The notes under the pieces: model-generated | Databases searched by the model: none | What the model saw: the letters and a program-made list of their open reading frames with translations, nothing else | Told to the model about the DNA's origin: nothing | Program-made: the position numbers and the translations under genes | In this document: in pieces, positions 7,252 to 16,827 of the stretch | Position numbering within the stretch: position 1 is the first letter of the stretch | Layout of the letters: each line of letters begins with the position of its first letter | Assembly: GCF_021538895.1 (NCBI RefSeq) | Contig: NZ_JADDRL010000102.1 | Coordinates: 1 to 33,136 of the forward strand | Source: Streptomyces olivochromogenes | GTDB taxonomy: Bacteria > Actinomycetota > Actinomycetes > Streptomycetales > Streptomycetaceae | DNA: 33,136 nucleotides | Direction: 5' to 3'

Positions 7252-8274
7252 ATGGACTTCGGACTCGTCCTGCAGACCGACCCGCCGGCCTCCCGCGTCG
7301 TCAGCCTGATGAAACGGGCCGAACACAACGGCTTCACCTACGGCTGGACCTTCGACTCCGCCGTGCTCTGGCAGGAGCCGTTCGTCATCTACAGCCAGAT
7401 CCTCGCCAACACCGAGAAGCTCACGGTCGGCCCGATGGTCACCAACCCCGGCACCCGCACCTGGGAGGTCACCGCCTCCACCTTCGCCACCCTCAACGAC
7501 ATGTTCGGCAACCGCACGGTGTGCGGCATCGGCCGCGGCGACTCCGCGATGCGCGTGGCCGGCCGCAAGCCCAACACCCTGGCCCGCATCAGCGAGGCCA
7601 TGAAGGTGATCCGGGCCCTGGGACGGGGCGAGTCGGCCGACCTCGGCGGCGGCACGGTCGTCAAGTTCCCGTGGATCAAGCCGGGCGCCGAACTCCCGGT
7701 CTGGATGGCCGCGTACGGACCCAAGGCCCTCAAGATGACCGGCGAGGAGGCCGACGGCTTCATCCTCCAGCTCGCCGACCTCTACCTCACCGAGTACATG
7801 GTCAAGGCCGTGAAGGACGCGGCCGTCGCGGCGGGCCGCGACCCCTCCGAGGTGAAGATCTGCGTCGCCGCGCCCGCCTATGTCACCGAGGACGACTCGC
7901 CCGAGGCCCTCGGCCACGCGCGCGACCAGTGCCGGTGGTTCGGCGGGATGGTCGGCAACCACGTCGCCGACCTCGTCTCCAAGTACGGCGCGCACTCCGC
8001 CGCAGTCCCCGAGGAGCTCACCGACTACATCAAGGCCCGGCAGGGGTACGACTACTCCCACCACGGGCGCAGCGGAAACCCCGACACCGAGTTCGTGCCC
8101 GACGAGATCGTCGACCGGTTCTGTCTGATCGGACCGGCCGAGAAGCACATCGAGAAGCTCGGCGCCCTGCGCGAGCTGGGCGTCGACCAGTTCGCCCTCT
8201 ACGACATGCACGACGCGCAGGAAGCCGTCATCGACGCGTACGGGACGACGATCATCCCGGCCGTCAACGGCTGA
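7252..8274 (+). CDS. LLM-class flavin/F420-dependent oxidoreductase
   Basis: 340 aa with a luciferase-like (beta/alpha)8 fold. Recognisable blocks are GWTFDSAVLWQEPF near the N-terminus, LTVGPMVTNPGTR, a long AASTFATLND-type helix and IGRGDSAMR, all typical of the F420-dependent/LLM group. There is no signal peptide. The start ATG 7252 follows AGGAG overlapping the hydA stop, so it is probably co-translated with hydA. Members of this branch are often found beside dihydropyrimidinase genes. The reaction here is unknown. Possibilities are F420-dependent interconversion of pyrimidine and dihydropyrimidine, which would fill the missing first step, or oxidation of a ring or aldehyde intermediate, loosely parallel to the flavin-dependent RutA route. 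Cofactor assignment (F420 versus FMN) is by family resemblance only. Confidence 0.85.
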   Translation: MDFGLVLQTDPPASRVVSLMKRAEHNGFTYGWTFDSAVLWQEPFVIYSQILANTEKLTVGPMVTNPGTRTWEVTASTFATLNDMFGNRTVCGIGRGDSAMRVAGRKPNTLARISEAMKVIRALGRGESADLGGGTVVKFPWIKPGAELPVWMAAYGPKALKMTGEEADGFILQLADLYLTEYMVKAVKDAAVAAGRDPSEVKICVAAPAYVTEDDSPEALGHARDQCRWFGGMVGNHVADLVSKYGAHSAAVPEELTDYIKARQGYDYSHHGRSGNPDTEFVPDEIVDRFCLIGPAEKHIEKLGALRELGVDQFALYDMHDAQEAVIDAYGTTIIPAVNG

Positions 8275-8293
8275 ACCACCCCTGAAGTGAACT

Positions 8294-8321
8294 CCCCCTT
8301 CCCACCGTCCGGGGAAGGGGG
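8294..8321. terminator. Hairpin between LLM flavoprotein and permease genes
   Basis: CCCCCTTCCC (8294-8303) pairs perfectly with GGGAAGGGGG (8312-8321) across an 8-nt loop, 20 bp after the flavoprotein stop. It is terminator-like without a T-tract. The permease 118 bp downstream may depend on readthrough or its own promoter. Confidence 0.55.
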
Positions 8322-8438
8322 CCCAGGACGCTCCCCATCGGTCTTCTTCGGGCCGCCCACGCCCCGAGGAGCGCACCCCCCATCGGCGAAACCCGCACGG
8401 CCTTTCCTCCCCGACCCACCTCATTGATTGGCCTGCCC

Positions 8439-9965
<1,527 letters not shown>

Positions 9966-9993
9966 CGGCGGCCGGCCGCGGCACGGAGGACGG

Positions 9994-10662
9994 TCACCCG
10001 GTGTGGCCGTTCTCCAGCGCCGCCACCGCGTCCTTGGCCGCCTTGATGGCGCCCTTGTTGATCACGTCCGAGTCGGGCGCCTTCTTCGTCTCGAAGTCGC
10101 TGCCGTTGAAGGTGACGATCACGAGCGCGTTGGAGGAACGGACGATCACCACGCCCTCGCGGGTCTGCTGCTTGTCCTCGGTGCTCAGGTTCACCACGGA
10201 GTAGCCGGAGTTGCCGACGCCCGGAACTTCCCCTCCGCCGCTCTTGTCCGCGATGCGCGCCTTGTACTCCTTCTCGGCCGCCTGGTCCGAGGGGGTGATC
10301 TCGTAGGAGACGTCGAGCCAGCGGTAGTCGTACCCCTTGAGTGCGTTCCAGGAGCAGGTGCGGCGCAGCTTCGTGTCCGTCGAGGGGATCTCCTTGCCGG
10401 CCGTCTTGGCGCCGGGCACCAGTGACTTGACGGTCGTCCCCGTGACGCCCGCGCAGGGCGCCGGCGGCGCGGCGTACGTCTTCGACACCGCCGTCGACGA
10501 CGGTGCGGAGGCGGACTGGGAGGGCGTCTTCGGGGACGGCTCGTGCTCGGCGGTCGGAGCCGCGGAGAACGGGCCGGACGACATCGCCCAGCCGGCAGCG
10601 GCGAGCACGACGACCGGCGACAGGCGCGCGGTCAGGGCGAGCGGCAGAGGAAGATCACGCAC
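9994..10662 (-). CDS. Secreted DUF3558-like hypothetical protein
   Basis: About 222 aa from the GTG at 10662. This start is preferred to a GTG at 10704 because AGAGAAG (10675-10669) precedes it at 6 bp. The N-terminus reads VRDLPLPLALTARLSP followed by a hydrophobic VVVLAAAGWAM core: a signal peptide or membrane anchor. There is no lipobox cysteine. A Ser/Thr/Pro-rich linker follows. The globular part has two cysteines (PPAPCAGVT and RRTCSWNA, possibly disulfide bonded), a GVGNSGYSVV segment and a VIVRSSNALVIVTF strand, as in DUF3558-type actinobacterial lipoproteins. Function unknown. A TTGACA on the minus strand (10757-10752) could be its -35, but the matching -10 is poor. The family call is tentative. 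Confidence 0.7.
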   Translation of the reverse strand: MRDLPLPLALTARLSPVVVLAAAGWAMSSGPFSAAPTAEHEPSPKTPSQSASAPSSTAVSKTYAAPPAPCAGVTGTTVKSLVPGAKTAGKEIPSTDTKLRRTCSWNALKGYDYRWLDVSYEITPSDQAAEKEYKARIADKSGGGEVPGVGNSGYSVVNLSTEDKQQTREGVVIVRSSNALVIVTFNGSDFETKKAPDSDVINKGAIKAAKDAVAALENGHTG

Positions 10663-11075
10663 GGCGCACTTCTCTGTGGGGGAGGGGGTGCGGAGGGAGT
10701 CCACACTGCGGACGGGACGCCAGTGTCACACGAGTCCCTGTGGGGCGGAAGTGTCAACTCGCTCCGTGCCCGCGCGGTGACGGTGGAGCGCCAACGGCGG
10801 GCTGTGTGTCCCTTTATGTCCGGGCTCCCACCCGGACCGTTCGGCTTTCGTCCGGGTCCGGCGGGACCAGCGCGGTGCGGTGGGCGGCGATTTCGCGTAC
10901 GGCCAGTCGCAACTGCCGTACGGCGCACCGGGGTTCATCCGCCGGCCGGCCGGCGGAGGCCAGGTTCCCGCGGCCCTGAACCGGGATCCCGCCCCCGCCG
11001 CGCGTCGCCGCGCATCGGCGCACAGCCTTCGGGTACGTACGATCACGAGCCACCGCCGCGCAGCGAGGAGCCCCC
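10663..11075. other. Divergent intergenic region with GC dyads, no gene seen
   Basis: This 413-bp region separates divergent genes. GTCCGGG (10818-10824) can pair with CCCGGAC (10831-10837), and ACCCGGAC (10830-10837) can pair with GTCCGGGT (10850-10857), so two mutually exclusive hairpins are possible. TACGAT at 11038-11043 is a possible -10 for the downstream gene, whose ribosome binding site is GAGGAG (11065-11070). Short open frames on both strands have no ribosome binding sites or recognisable products. Confidence 0.4.
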
Positions 11076-12896
11076 GTGTTCACCACCCGGCCCACCCTCC
11101 AGGGCACCTTCGGCATGGTGTCCTCCACCCACTGGCTGGCCTCGCAGACGGCGATGGCCGTCCTGGAGGACGGCGGCAACGCCTATGACGCCGCGGTCGC
11201 GGGCGCGTTCGTGCTGCACGTCGTCGAGCCGCACCTGAACGGGCCGGCCGGCGAGGTGCCGATCCTGCTCGCCCCGGCGGGCGGCGAGGTGCGCGTGCTG
11301 TGCGGGCAGGGCGTGGCACCGGCGGCGGCGACGGTCGCGCACTACCGGGGGCTCGGCCTGGACCTCGTCCCCGGCACCGGGCCCCTGGCGGCCGCGGTCC
11401 CGGGCGCCTTCGACGCCTGGATGCTGCTGCTGCGCGACCACGGCACGAAATCCCTCCCCGACGTCCTGAAGTACGCCGTCGGATACGCCGAGCACGGCCA
11501 CGCGCCCGTGGAGAACGTCGGCGCGACCGTGGAGAGCGTACGGAAGCTGTTCGAGACGGAGTGGACCTCGTCGGCGGAGGTCTACCTGCCCGGCGGGAAG
11601 CCGCCCCGGCCCGGCGTCCTGTTCCGCAACCCCGCGCTCGCCGCGACCTGGAAGCGGCTGCTCGCCGAGACCGAGGGCGCGGGGGACCGGGAGGCGCGGA
11701 TCGAGGCGGCGCGGGAGGTGTGGCGCGCCGGCTTCGTCGCCGAGGCGCTGGTACGGCAGTCCGGGCGGCCCACCCTGGACACCAGCGGCGAGCACCGCAC
11801 CGGCACGCTCACCGCCGCCGACCTGGCCGGCTGGTCCGCGACCTACGAGGCGCCCGCGACGTACGACTGGAACGGCTGGACCCTGTGCAAGGCCGGCCCC
11901 TGGAGCCAGGGCCCGGTCCTCCTCCAGCAGCTCGCGCTGCTCCCGCCCGAGCTGCCCCCGTACGGCTCCGCGGACTACGTCCACCTGCTGATCGAGGGCT
12001 GCAAGCTCGCCATGGCCGACCGCGAGGCCTGGTACGGCGACGCCGCCGAGGTGCCGCTCGCGGAACTGCTCTCGGACGCCTACAACGCCGGACGGCGGGG
12101 GCTCGTCGGTGCCACGGCGTCGTACGAGCTGCGGCCCGGCAGCCCCGGCGGACGCGCGCCCCGGCTGAGCGCGCACGCGCGCGTGCCGGCCGCCGCCGAC
12201 CCCGGCTTCGACCCGATGGGCACCGGCGAGCCGACCGTCGCGCGGCTCGCCCGGATGCCCGGCGAGCCGGAGGTCGACGCCGACGGAGCCACCCGGGGCG
12301 ACACCTGCCACCTCGACGTCGTCGACCGCTGGGGCAACATGATCGCGGCCACGCCCAGCGGCGGCTGGCTCCAGTCCAACCCCGTCGTGCCCGAGCTCGG
12401 CTTCCCCCTTGGCACCCGGCTCCAGATGGCCTGGCTGGAGGAGGGTCTGCCCAATTCGCTCACCCCCGGGCGCCGCCCCCGTACCACCCTGACCCCGTCG
12501 ATCGCGCTGCGCGACGGGACCCCGGTCCTGGCGTTCGGCACGCCCGGCGGGGACCAGCAGGACCAGTGGCAGCTGCACTTCCTCCTGGCGCTCGCGCTGC
12601 GCCCCCCGGTCCGTGGCGGGCTCGACCTCCAGGGCGCCGTCGACGCGCCGAACTGGCACAACGACAGCTTCCCCGGCTCCTTCCACCCGCGCGGGTGGCG
12701 GCCCGGAAGCGTCACCGTCGAATCCCGCGTCGCCCCCGAGGTCGTCGTGGAGCTGCGGCGACGCGGCCACGACGTCACGGTCGGCCCCGGCTGGTCCGAA
12801 GGGCGGCTGTGCGCGGTGGCCCGCGACCCGAAGACGGGCATCCTGTCGGCCGCGGCGAACCCGCGCGGCATGCAGGGATACGCGGTCGGCCGCTGA
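11076..12896 (+). CDS. Gamma-glutamyltransferase-family protein
   Basis: 606 aa of the GGT family, N-terminal nucleophile hydrolases made as one chain that cleaves itself. The predicted nucleophile is Thr410 in RGDTCHLDVVDRWGN, giving chains of about 409 and 197 aa. The N-terminal part has the GGT signature GGNAYDAAVAGAFVLHVVEPHLNG, shown here as GGNAYDAA and VVEPHLNGP, and the small chain has PRTTLTPSIALRDG and FGTPGGDQQDQW. Family members hydrolyse or transfer gamma-glutamyl groups from glutathione or related amides, or act as acylases. No signal peptide is seen, so it is probably cytoplasmic, unlike typical secreted GGTs. The start is GTG 11076 behind GAGGAG. Substrate is uncertain; actinobacterial homologues are only annotated by family. 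Confidence 0.85.
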   Translation: MFTTRPTLQGTFGMVSSTHWLASQTAMAVLEDGGNAYDAAVAGAFVLHVVEPHLNGPAGEVPILLAPAGGEVRVLCGQGVAPAAATVAHYRGLGLDLVPGTGPLAAAVPGAFDAWMLLLRDHGTKSLPDVLKYAVGYAEHGHAPVENVGATVESVRKLFETEWTSSAEVYLPGGKPPRPGVLFRNPALAATWKRLLAETEGAGDREARIEAAREVWRAGFVAEALVRQSGRPTLDTSGEHRTGTLTAADLAGWSATYEAPATYDWNGWTLCKAGPWSQGPVLLQQLALLPPELPPYGSADYVHLLIEGCKLAMADREAWYGDAAEVPLAELLSDAYNAGRRGLVGATASYELRPGSPGGRAPRLSAHARVPAAADPGFDPMGTGEPTVARLARMPGEPEVDADGATRGDTCHLDVVDRWGNMIAATPSGGWLQSNPVVPELGFPLGTRLQMAWLEEGLPNSLTPGRRPRTTLTPSIALRDGTPVLAFGTPGGDQQDQWQLHFLLALALRPPVRGGLDLQGAVDAPNWHNDSFPGSFHPRGWRPGSVTVESRVAPEVVVELRRRGHDVTVGPGWSEGRLCAVARDPKTGILSAAANPRGMQGYAVGR

Positions 12897-12999
12897 CCCC
12901 GCCGGACGATCACCGGCGCCGGTTGTTCGCCCGGATTCCACCTTTCGTACACCCCGCGGGCGTGGGTTGTCAGTGGGGCGTGCTCTCATGGGGTGCGTG

Positions 13000-13842
13000 A
13001 TGGACTACATGGAAACCACCGACGAGTTTCTCGCTCGACACGCATCCGACGTGGTGGAAGCGGTGCACAAGGCCGCCGCCACCGAAATCCTGCCCCGCTT
13101 CCGTCGGCTCGCCGAGGACGAGGTCGACCAGAAGAGCGGCCCGCACGACCTGGTGACGGACGCCGACCGCCTGGCGGAGAAATTCCTCACCGAGGCACTC
13201 GTCGCCCTGCTGCCCGGCTCCGTCGTGGTCGGCGAGGAGGCGGTGCACGCCGACCCGGCCACCTACGAGGCGATCCAGGGCGACGCGCCGGTGTGGATCG
13301 TCGACCCGGTCGACGGCACCCGCCAGTTCGTGCACGGCGACCCCGGCTTCTGCACGCTGGTCGCGCTCGCCCACCGCGGCGTCCTGCTGGCCTCCTGGAC
13401 GTACGCGCCGGTCCTCGACCAGCTCGCCACGGCCGTACGGGGCCAGGGCGCCTTCCTCAACGGCGAGCGGCTCCTCGCGGGCCCGCCCGCCCCCGGCCGG
13501 GACCTGGTCGTGGCCACCTCCCACCCGGACTACACCACCGACGAGCAAAAGCGCGCGCTCCTCGGCCTGCGCACCGACGGCATCGCCCCGCGCCCCTGCG
13601 GCTCGGCCGGCCTGGAGTACCTCGCCGTCGCCCGCGGCGCGCTGGACGCCACCGCGTTCTCCTGGGAAGCCGCCTGGGACCACGCGGCGGGCCTCCTGCT
13701 CGTCGAGGAGGCCGGCGGCGCCCACCTGACCCTCACCGGCGAACCCTTCCGTATCACCGGCGGCAACGCCCTGCCGTTCACGGCGGCACGGGACGCGGCC
13801 ACGGCGCGCCGCGTGCACGAACTCCTGCGCGCGGCGGGCTGA
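13000..13842 (+). CDS. Inositol-monophosphatase-family phosphatase
   Basis: About 280 aa with all IMPase metal-site motifs: GEEAVH (metal ligand Glu), WIVDPVDGTRQFVHG (DPVDGT motif) and the C-terminal WEAAWDHAAGLLL (WD-x-AAG). Enzymes of this family use Mg2+ to hydrolyse phosphomonoesters such as myo-inositol-1-phosphate, histidinol phosphate, fructose-1,6-bisphosphate or 3'-phosphoadenosine phosphate. The motifs do not decide between these. In-frame starts exist at ATG 12988, GTG 12997, ATG 13000 and ATG 13009. I chose 13000 because a GGGGTG stretch precedes it closely, but the choice is weak. It stands alone with 100-bp gaps on either side; a 12-bp palindrome ACCGGCGCCGGT (12912-12923) lies between it and the preceding gene. 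Confidence 0.85.
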   Translation: MDYMETTDEFLARHASDVVEAVHKAAATEILPRFRRLAEDEVDQKSGPHDLVTDADRLAEKFLTEALVALLPGSVVVGEEAVHADPATYEAIQGDAPVWIVDPVDGTRQFVHGDPGFCTLVALAHRGVLLASWTYAPVLDQLATAVRGQGAFLNGERLLAGPPAPGRDLVVATSHPDYTTDEQKRALLGLRTDGIAPRPCGSAGLEYLAVARGALDATAFSWEAAWDHAAGLLLVEEAGGAHLTLTGEPFRITGGNALPFTAARDAATARRVHELLRAAG

Positions 13843-13946
13843 TTCGGGGCCGGTCCGCCCCCTGAATCCACCCGCGCCGCCTGAGCTGTCGTACCCCCGG
13901 CATATCCTGAACCCGAGTGGCCATCGGCTGACGAAGGGGTCCGAAG

Positions 13947-15368
13947 GTGCCGTCGATGCTCGATGCGGTCGTGGTGGGAGCGGGGCCGAACGGGCTGACG
14001 GCTGCCGTGGAGCTGGCCCGGCGGGGGTTCTCCGTGGCCCTCTTCGAGGCCCGGGACACGATCGGCGGGGGAGCGCGCACCGAAGAGCTCACCCTGCCCG
14101 GCTTCCGGCACGACCCGTGCTCCGCCGCGCACCCCCTCGGTATCAACTCACCCGCGTTCCGCGCGATGCCCCTCGACCGGTACGGCCTTCAGTGGGTGCA
14201 CCCCGAGCTGCCCATGGCCCACCCGTTCCCGGACGGCACCGCCGCGGTGCTGTCCCGGTCCGTGGCCGAGACGGCCGCCTCGTTCGGGCCGCGCGACGCG
14301 GGCGCGTACCGCAGGCTGGTCCAGCCGTACCTCCCCAAGTGGGACAGCCTGGTCCGGGACTTCATGTCCCTGCCGCTCACCTCGCTCCCGCGCGACCCGG
14401 TCACCCTCGCCCGCTTCGGCCTGGCCGGGATGCCGCCCTCCACCTGGCTCATGCGCCGCTTCCGCGACGAACGGGCCCGGACCCTCTTCGCGGGCCTGGT
14501 GGGCCACGTCATGGCCCCCCTCGGCGGCTTCGCCACCAGTGCGATCGGCCTCGTCTTCGCCCTGTCCGCGCACGCCCGAGGCTGGCCGCTCGCCCGCGGC
14601 GGCTCCCAGTCGATCTCCGACGCCCTCGCCGCCTACCTCAAGGACCTCGGCGGCGCCGTCCACACCGACTACGAGGTCAAGCGGCTCGACGACCTGCCCC
14701 CCGCGCGCGCGTACGTCTTCGACACCTCGCCCACCGCCCTGTCCCGCATCGCCGGCTTCGGCAGCTACTACGCGGGCTACCGGTACGGCCCGGGCGTCTT
14801 CAAGGTCGACTACGCACTGGACGGCCCGGTCCCCTGGACCGCCCCCGAGGCGCGCACCGCCGGCACCGTGCAGATCGGCGCCGACAGCGCGGAGATCGGC
14901 ACCGCCCTGCGCGCCGTGTCCCGCGAGGGCCGCGCCCCCGACCGGCCCTTCATGATCACCGTGCAGCCGAGCGTCGCCGACCCCAGCCGGGCGCCCGAGG
15001 GCAAGCAGGTCTTCTGGGCGTACGGCCATGTGCCCAGCGGCTGGACCGGCGACCTCACGGACGTCCTGGAGCGCCAACTGGAGCGCTTCGCCCCGGGGTT
15101 CCGTGACCGCGTCCTCGCCCGCGCCACCGCAGGACCGCCCGAACTCGCCACCCGCAACGCCAACTACGTGGGCGGCGACATCGGGTCCGGCGCGGTGTCC
15201 GGCCTGCAGATCCTGCTGCGGCCCAAGCTGTCGCTGTTCCCGTACCACACCCCGCACCCGGCGGTCTTCATCTGCTCCTCGGCCACCCCGCCGGGCCCCG
15301 GCGTGCACGGCATGTCGGGCCACAACGCGGCGAAGGCGGTCTGGCGAAGGCTGCGCGAGCAGCGGTAG
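13947..15368 (+). CDS. Phytoene-desaturase-like FAD-dependent oxidoreductase
   Basis: A 473-aa flavoprotein. The dinucleotide-binding motif VVVGAGPNGLTAA lies at residues 8-20, followed by the second-strand acidic residue in ALFEARDTIGGGARTEEL, as in phytoene dehydrogenases and related amine-oxidase-fold proteins. The C-terminus holds the FAD-contacting segment SSATPPGPGVHGMSGHNAAK. It resembles the CrtI/pyridine-nucleotide oxidoreductase group (COG1233) common in actinobacteria outside carotenoid clusters. No crt gene is nearby, so a carotenoid role is not supported by context. The start is GTG 13947, with GAAGGGG (13932-13938) as ribosome binding site. A hairpin follows at 15390-15422. Substrate unknown. 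Confidence 0.85.
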   Translation: MPSMLDAVVVGAGPNGLTAAVELARRGFSVALFEARDTIGGGARTEELTLPGFRHDPCSAAHPLGINSPAFRAMPLDRYGLQWVHPELPMAHPFPDGTAAVLSRSVAETAASFGPRDAGAYRRLVQPYLPKWDSLVRDFMSLPLTSLPRDPVTLARFGLAGMPPSTWLMRRFRDERARTLFAGLVGHVMAPLGGFATSAIGLVFALSAHARGWPLARGGSQSISDALAAYLKDLGGAVHTDYEVKRLDDLPPARAYVFDTSPTALSRIAGFGSYYAGYRYGPGVFKVDYALDGPVPWTAPEARTAGTVQIGADSAEIGTALRAVSREGRAPDRPFMITVQPSVADPSRAPEGKQVFWAYGHVPSGWTGDLTDVLERQLERFAPGFRDRVLARATAGPPELATRNANYVGGDIGSGAVSGLQILLRPKLSLFPYHTPHPAVFICSSATPPGPGVHGMSGHNAAKAVWRRLREQR

Positions 15369-15389
15369 CGCCACCGCCACGCCGCCCGG

Positions 15390-15422
15390 CGCCCCCGGCC
15401 GAAATCACCCGGCCCCGGGGCG
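15390..15422. terminator. Imperfect GC hairpin after the FAD oxidoreductase gene
   Basis: CGCCCCCGGCCG (15390-15401) and CGGCCCCGGGGCG (15410-15422) pair with a small internal bulge around an 8-nt loop. It lies 21 bp after the stop and has no T-tract. Confidence 0.45.
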
Positions 15423-15445
15423 AACCGGCTGGTATAGAGGCGGCC

Positions 15446-15955
15446 ATGACCACCATCACGCTCGTGCAGGGCGACATCACGCGGCAGACCGCCGACGCCA
15501 TCGTCAACGCGGCGAACTCCTCGCTGCTCGGCGGCGGGGGCGTCGACGGCGCGATCCACCGGCGCGGTGGCCCCGCCGTCCTTGCGGAGTGCCGCGCGCT
15601 GCGTGCCTCCCGGTACGGCAAGGGCCTGCCCACGGGCCAGGCGGTCGCCACGACCGCGGGCGAGCTGGACGCGTCCTGGGTGATCCACACGGTGGGTCCC
15701 GTCTGGTCGTCCACCGAGGACCGCTCGGAGCTGCTGGCCTCCTGCTACCGGGAGTCACTCAGGGTCGCCGACGAACTCGGCGCCCGTACGGTCGCGTTCC
15801 CGGCCATCTCCACCGGCATCTACGGCTGGCCGATGGACGACGGCGCCCGGATCGCGGTGGCGACGGTGCGCGCCGCGGACACGGCCGTCGAGGAGGTCAG
15901 GTTCGTGCTCTTCGACGAGCCGGCGTACCAGGCGTTCGCCGGTCAGGTCGGCTGA
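15446..15955 (+). CDS. ymdB: Macro-domain protein, O-acetyl-ADP-ribose deacetylase type
   Basis: A 169-aa single macro domain. The ADP-ribose-binding signatures are visible: VQGDITRQTADAIVNAANSS near the N-terminus, the GGGGVDGAIHRRGG loop (Asp and diphosphate contacts) and the phosphate-binding FPAISTGIYGWP. These match the MacroD/YmdB class, which hydrolyses O-acetyl-ADP-ribose and removes mono-ADP-ribose from acidic residues. Expected to be cytoplasmic. Start ATG 15446. TATAGA (15433-15438) lies so close that transcription could begin at or next to the ATG (leaderless), but GAGG (15437-15440) could also serve as a ribosome binding site. It ends 24 bp before the SDR promoter. The sirtuin at 26381 makes the same metabolite, but the genes are not linked. 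Confidence 0.92.
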   Translation: MTTITLVQGDITRQTADAIVNAANSSLLGGGGVDGAIHRRGGPAVLAECRALRASRYGKGLPTGQAVATTAGELDASWVIHTVGPVWSSTEDRSELLASCYRESLRVADELGARTVAFPAISTGIYGWPMDDGARIAVATVRAADTAVEEVRFVLFDEPAYQAFAGQVG

Positions 15956-15978
15956 CGGGGGGCGTCACCGTCGCGCCA

Positions 15979-16026
15979 TTGACATGGAAACCGATCGGTT
16001 TACGATAGAGGAAACCGATCGGTTTC
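15979..16026 (+). promoter_or_regulatory. SDR gene promoter with two TetR-type palindromic operators
   Basis: A perfect -35 TTGACA (15979-15984) and -10 TACGAT (16001-16006) are 16 bp apart. The palindrome AAACCGATCGGTTT occurs twice, at 15988-16001 between -35 and -10 and at 16012-16025 over the predicted start. The second extends to GAAACCGATCGGTTTC (16011-16026). The copies begin 24 bp apart. This is the layout of a TetR-family repressor-controlled promoter. No TetR gene is in the window. Confidence 0.8.
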
Positions 16027-16044
16027 TCATGTCTGGAGACTGTC

Positions 16045-16746
16045 ATGACCGCGATCAAGGGTTCCGTCGTCCTCGTCACCGGCGGCAGCCGGGGCATCGG
16101 AAAGTCGCTGGTGGAGGAGGCCTACGCGCGCGGCGCGGAGAAGGTGTACGCCACGGCCCGCGACCCCCGTACCGTCACCCACCCGGACGCCGTCCCGCTG
16201 CCCCTGGAGGTCGGCGACCCCGCGTCCGTGGCGGCGCTCGCCGAGCGGGCCCAGGACGTCACCGTCCTGATCAACAACGCCGGTATCGCGACCGGCGCCC
16301 GCTACCTGACCTCCTCGCTCGACGACATCCGGCGCGAGTTCGAGATCAACTACTACGGCCCGCTCCTGGTGGCCCGCGCCTTCGTGCCGGTCATCGAGCG
16401 CAACGGCGGCGGCCACATCCTCAACGTGCACTCGGCCCTGTCCTGGCTCGCGGACGGCAGCACCTACAGCTCCACCAAGGCCGCGCTGTGGTCCCAGACC
16501 AACAGCCTCCGCCTGGAGCTGCGGCCGCGCGGCATCGCCGTCACCGGGCTGCACATGGCCTACGTCGACACCGACATGACGGCGAGCATCGACGGGCCCA
16601 AGGCGAACGCCCACGACATCGCGGCGGCCGCCCTGGAGGGCATCGAGACGGGCGCCCACGAGGTGCTGGGCGACGACATCACGCGCTGGGTCAAGAGCGC
16701 CCTGTCCGGGGACGTGGCCGAGATGTACCAGCAGCTCGCGCAGTGA
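16045..16746 (+). CDS. Short-chain dehydrogenase/reductase (SDR)
   Basis: A 233-aa classical SDR. The Rossmann motif VTGGSRGIGK lies at residues 11-20, and Asn-Asn-Ala-Gly at 77-80 (VLINNAGIA). The catalytic Ser (HSALSW, about 130), Tyr141 and Lys145 (TYSSTKAA) are all present. No clear acidic or basic residue settles NADH versus NADPH; TARDPR after strand 2 suggests NADP(H). Substrate unknown. The start ATG 16045 has GGAG (16034-16037). The gene is controlled by the twin-palindrome promoter just upstream, so it is probably induced when a small ligand releases an unlinked TetR-type repressor. That points to a detoxification or lipid/ketone role rather than housekeeping. Confidence 0.9.
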   Translation: MTAIKGSVVLVTGGSRGIGKSLVEEAYARGAEKVYATARDPRTVTHPDAVPLPLEVGDPASVAALAERAQDVTVLINNAGIATGARYLTSSLDDIRREFEINYYGPLLVARAFVPVIERNGGGHILNVHSALSWLADGSTYSSTKAALWSQTNSLRLELRPRGIAVTGLHMAYVDTDMTASIDGPKANAHDIAAAALEGIETGAHEVLGDDITRWVKSALSGDVAEMYQQLAQ

Positions 16747-16749
16747 CGC

Positions 16750-16766
16750 CCGGCCCTCGTGGCCGG
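16750..16766. terminator. Short hairpin after the SDR gene
   Basis: CCGGCC (16750-16755) and GGCCGG (16761-16766) form a 6-bp stem with a 5-nt loop, four bases after the stop. Further GC-rich dyads follow. A weak terminator candidate. Confidence 0.35.
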
Positions 16767-16827
16767 CGCCGGCGGCGCGCATGACATCATCGGCCGGGGC
16801 CCGGACGGCCCGAGACTGAGGAGCACG

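Noticed and set aside
12613..12999. Upstream in-frame extension of the IMPase-family gene
   Set aside because: Overlaps the GGT-like gene in another frame; the IMPase domain needs only the part from about 13000.
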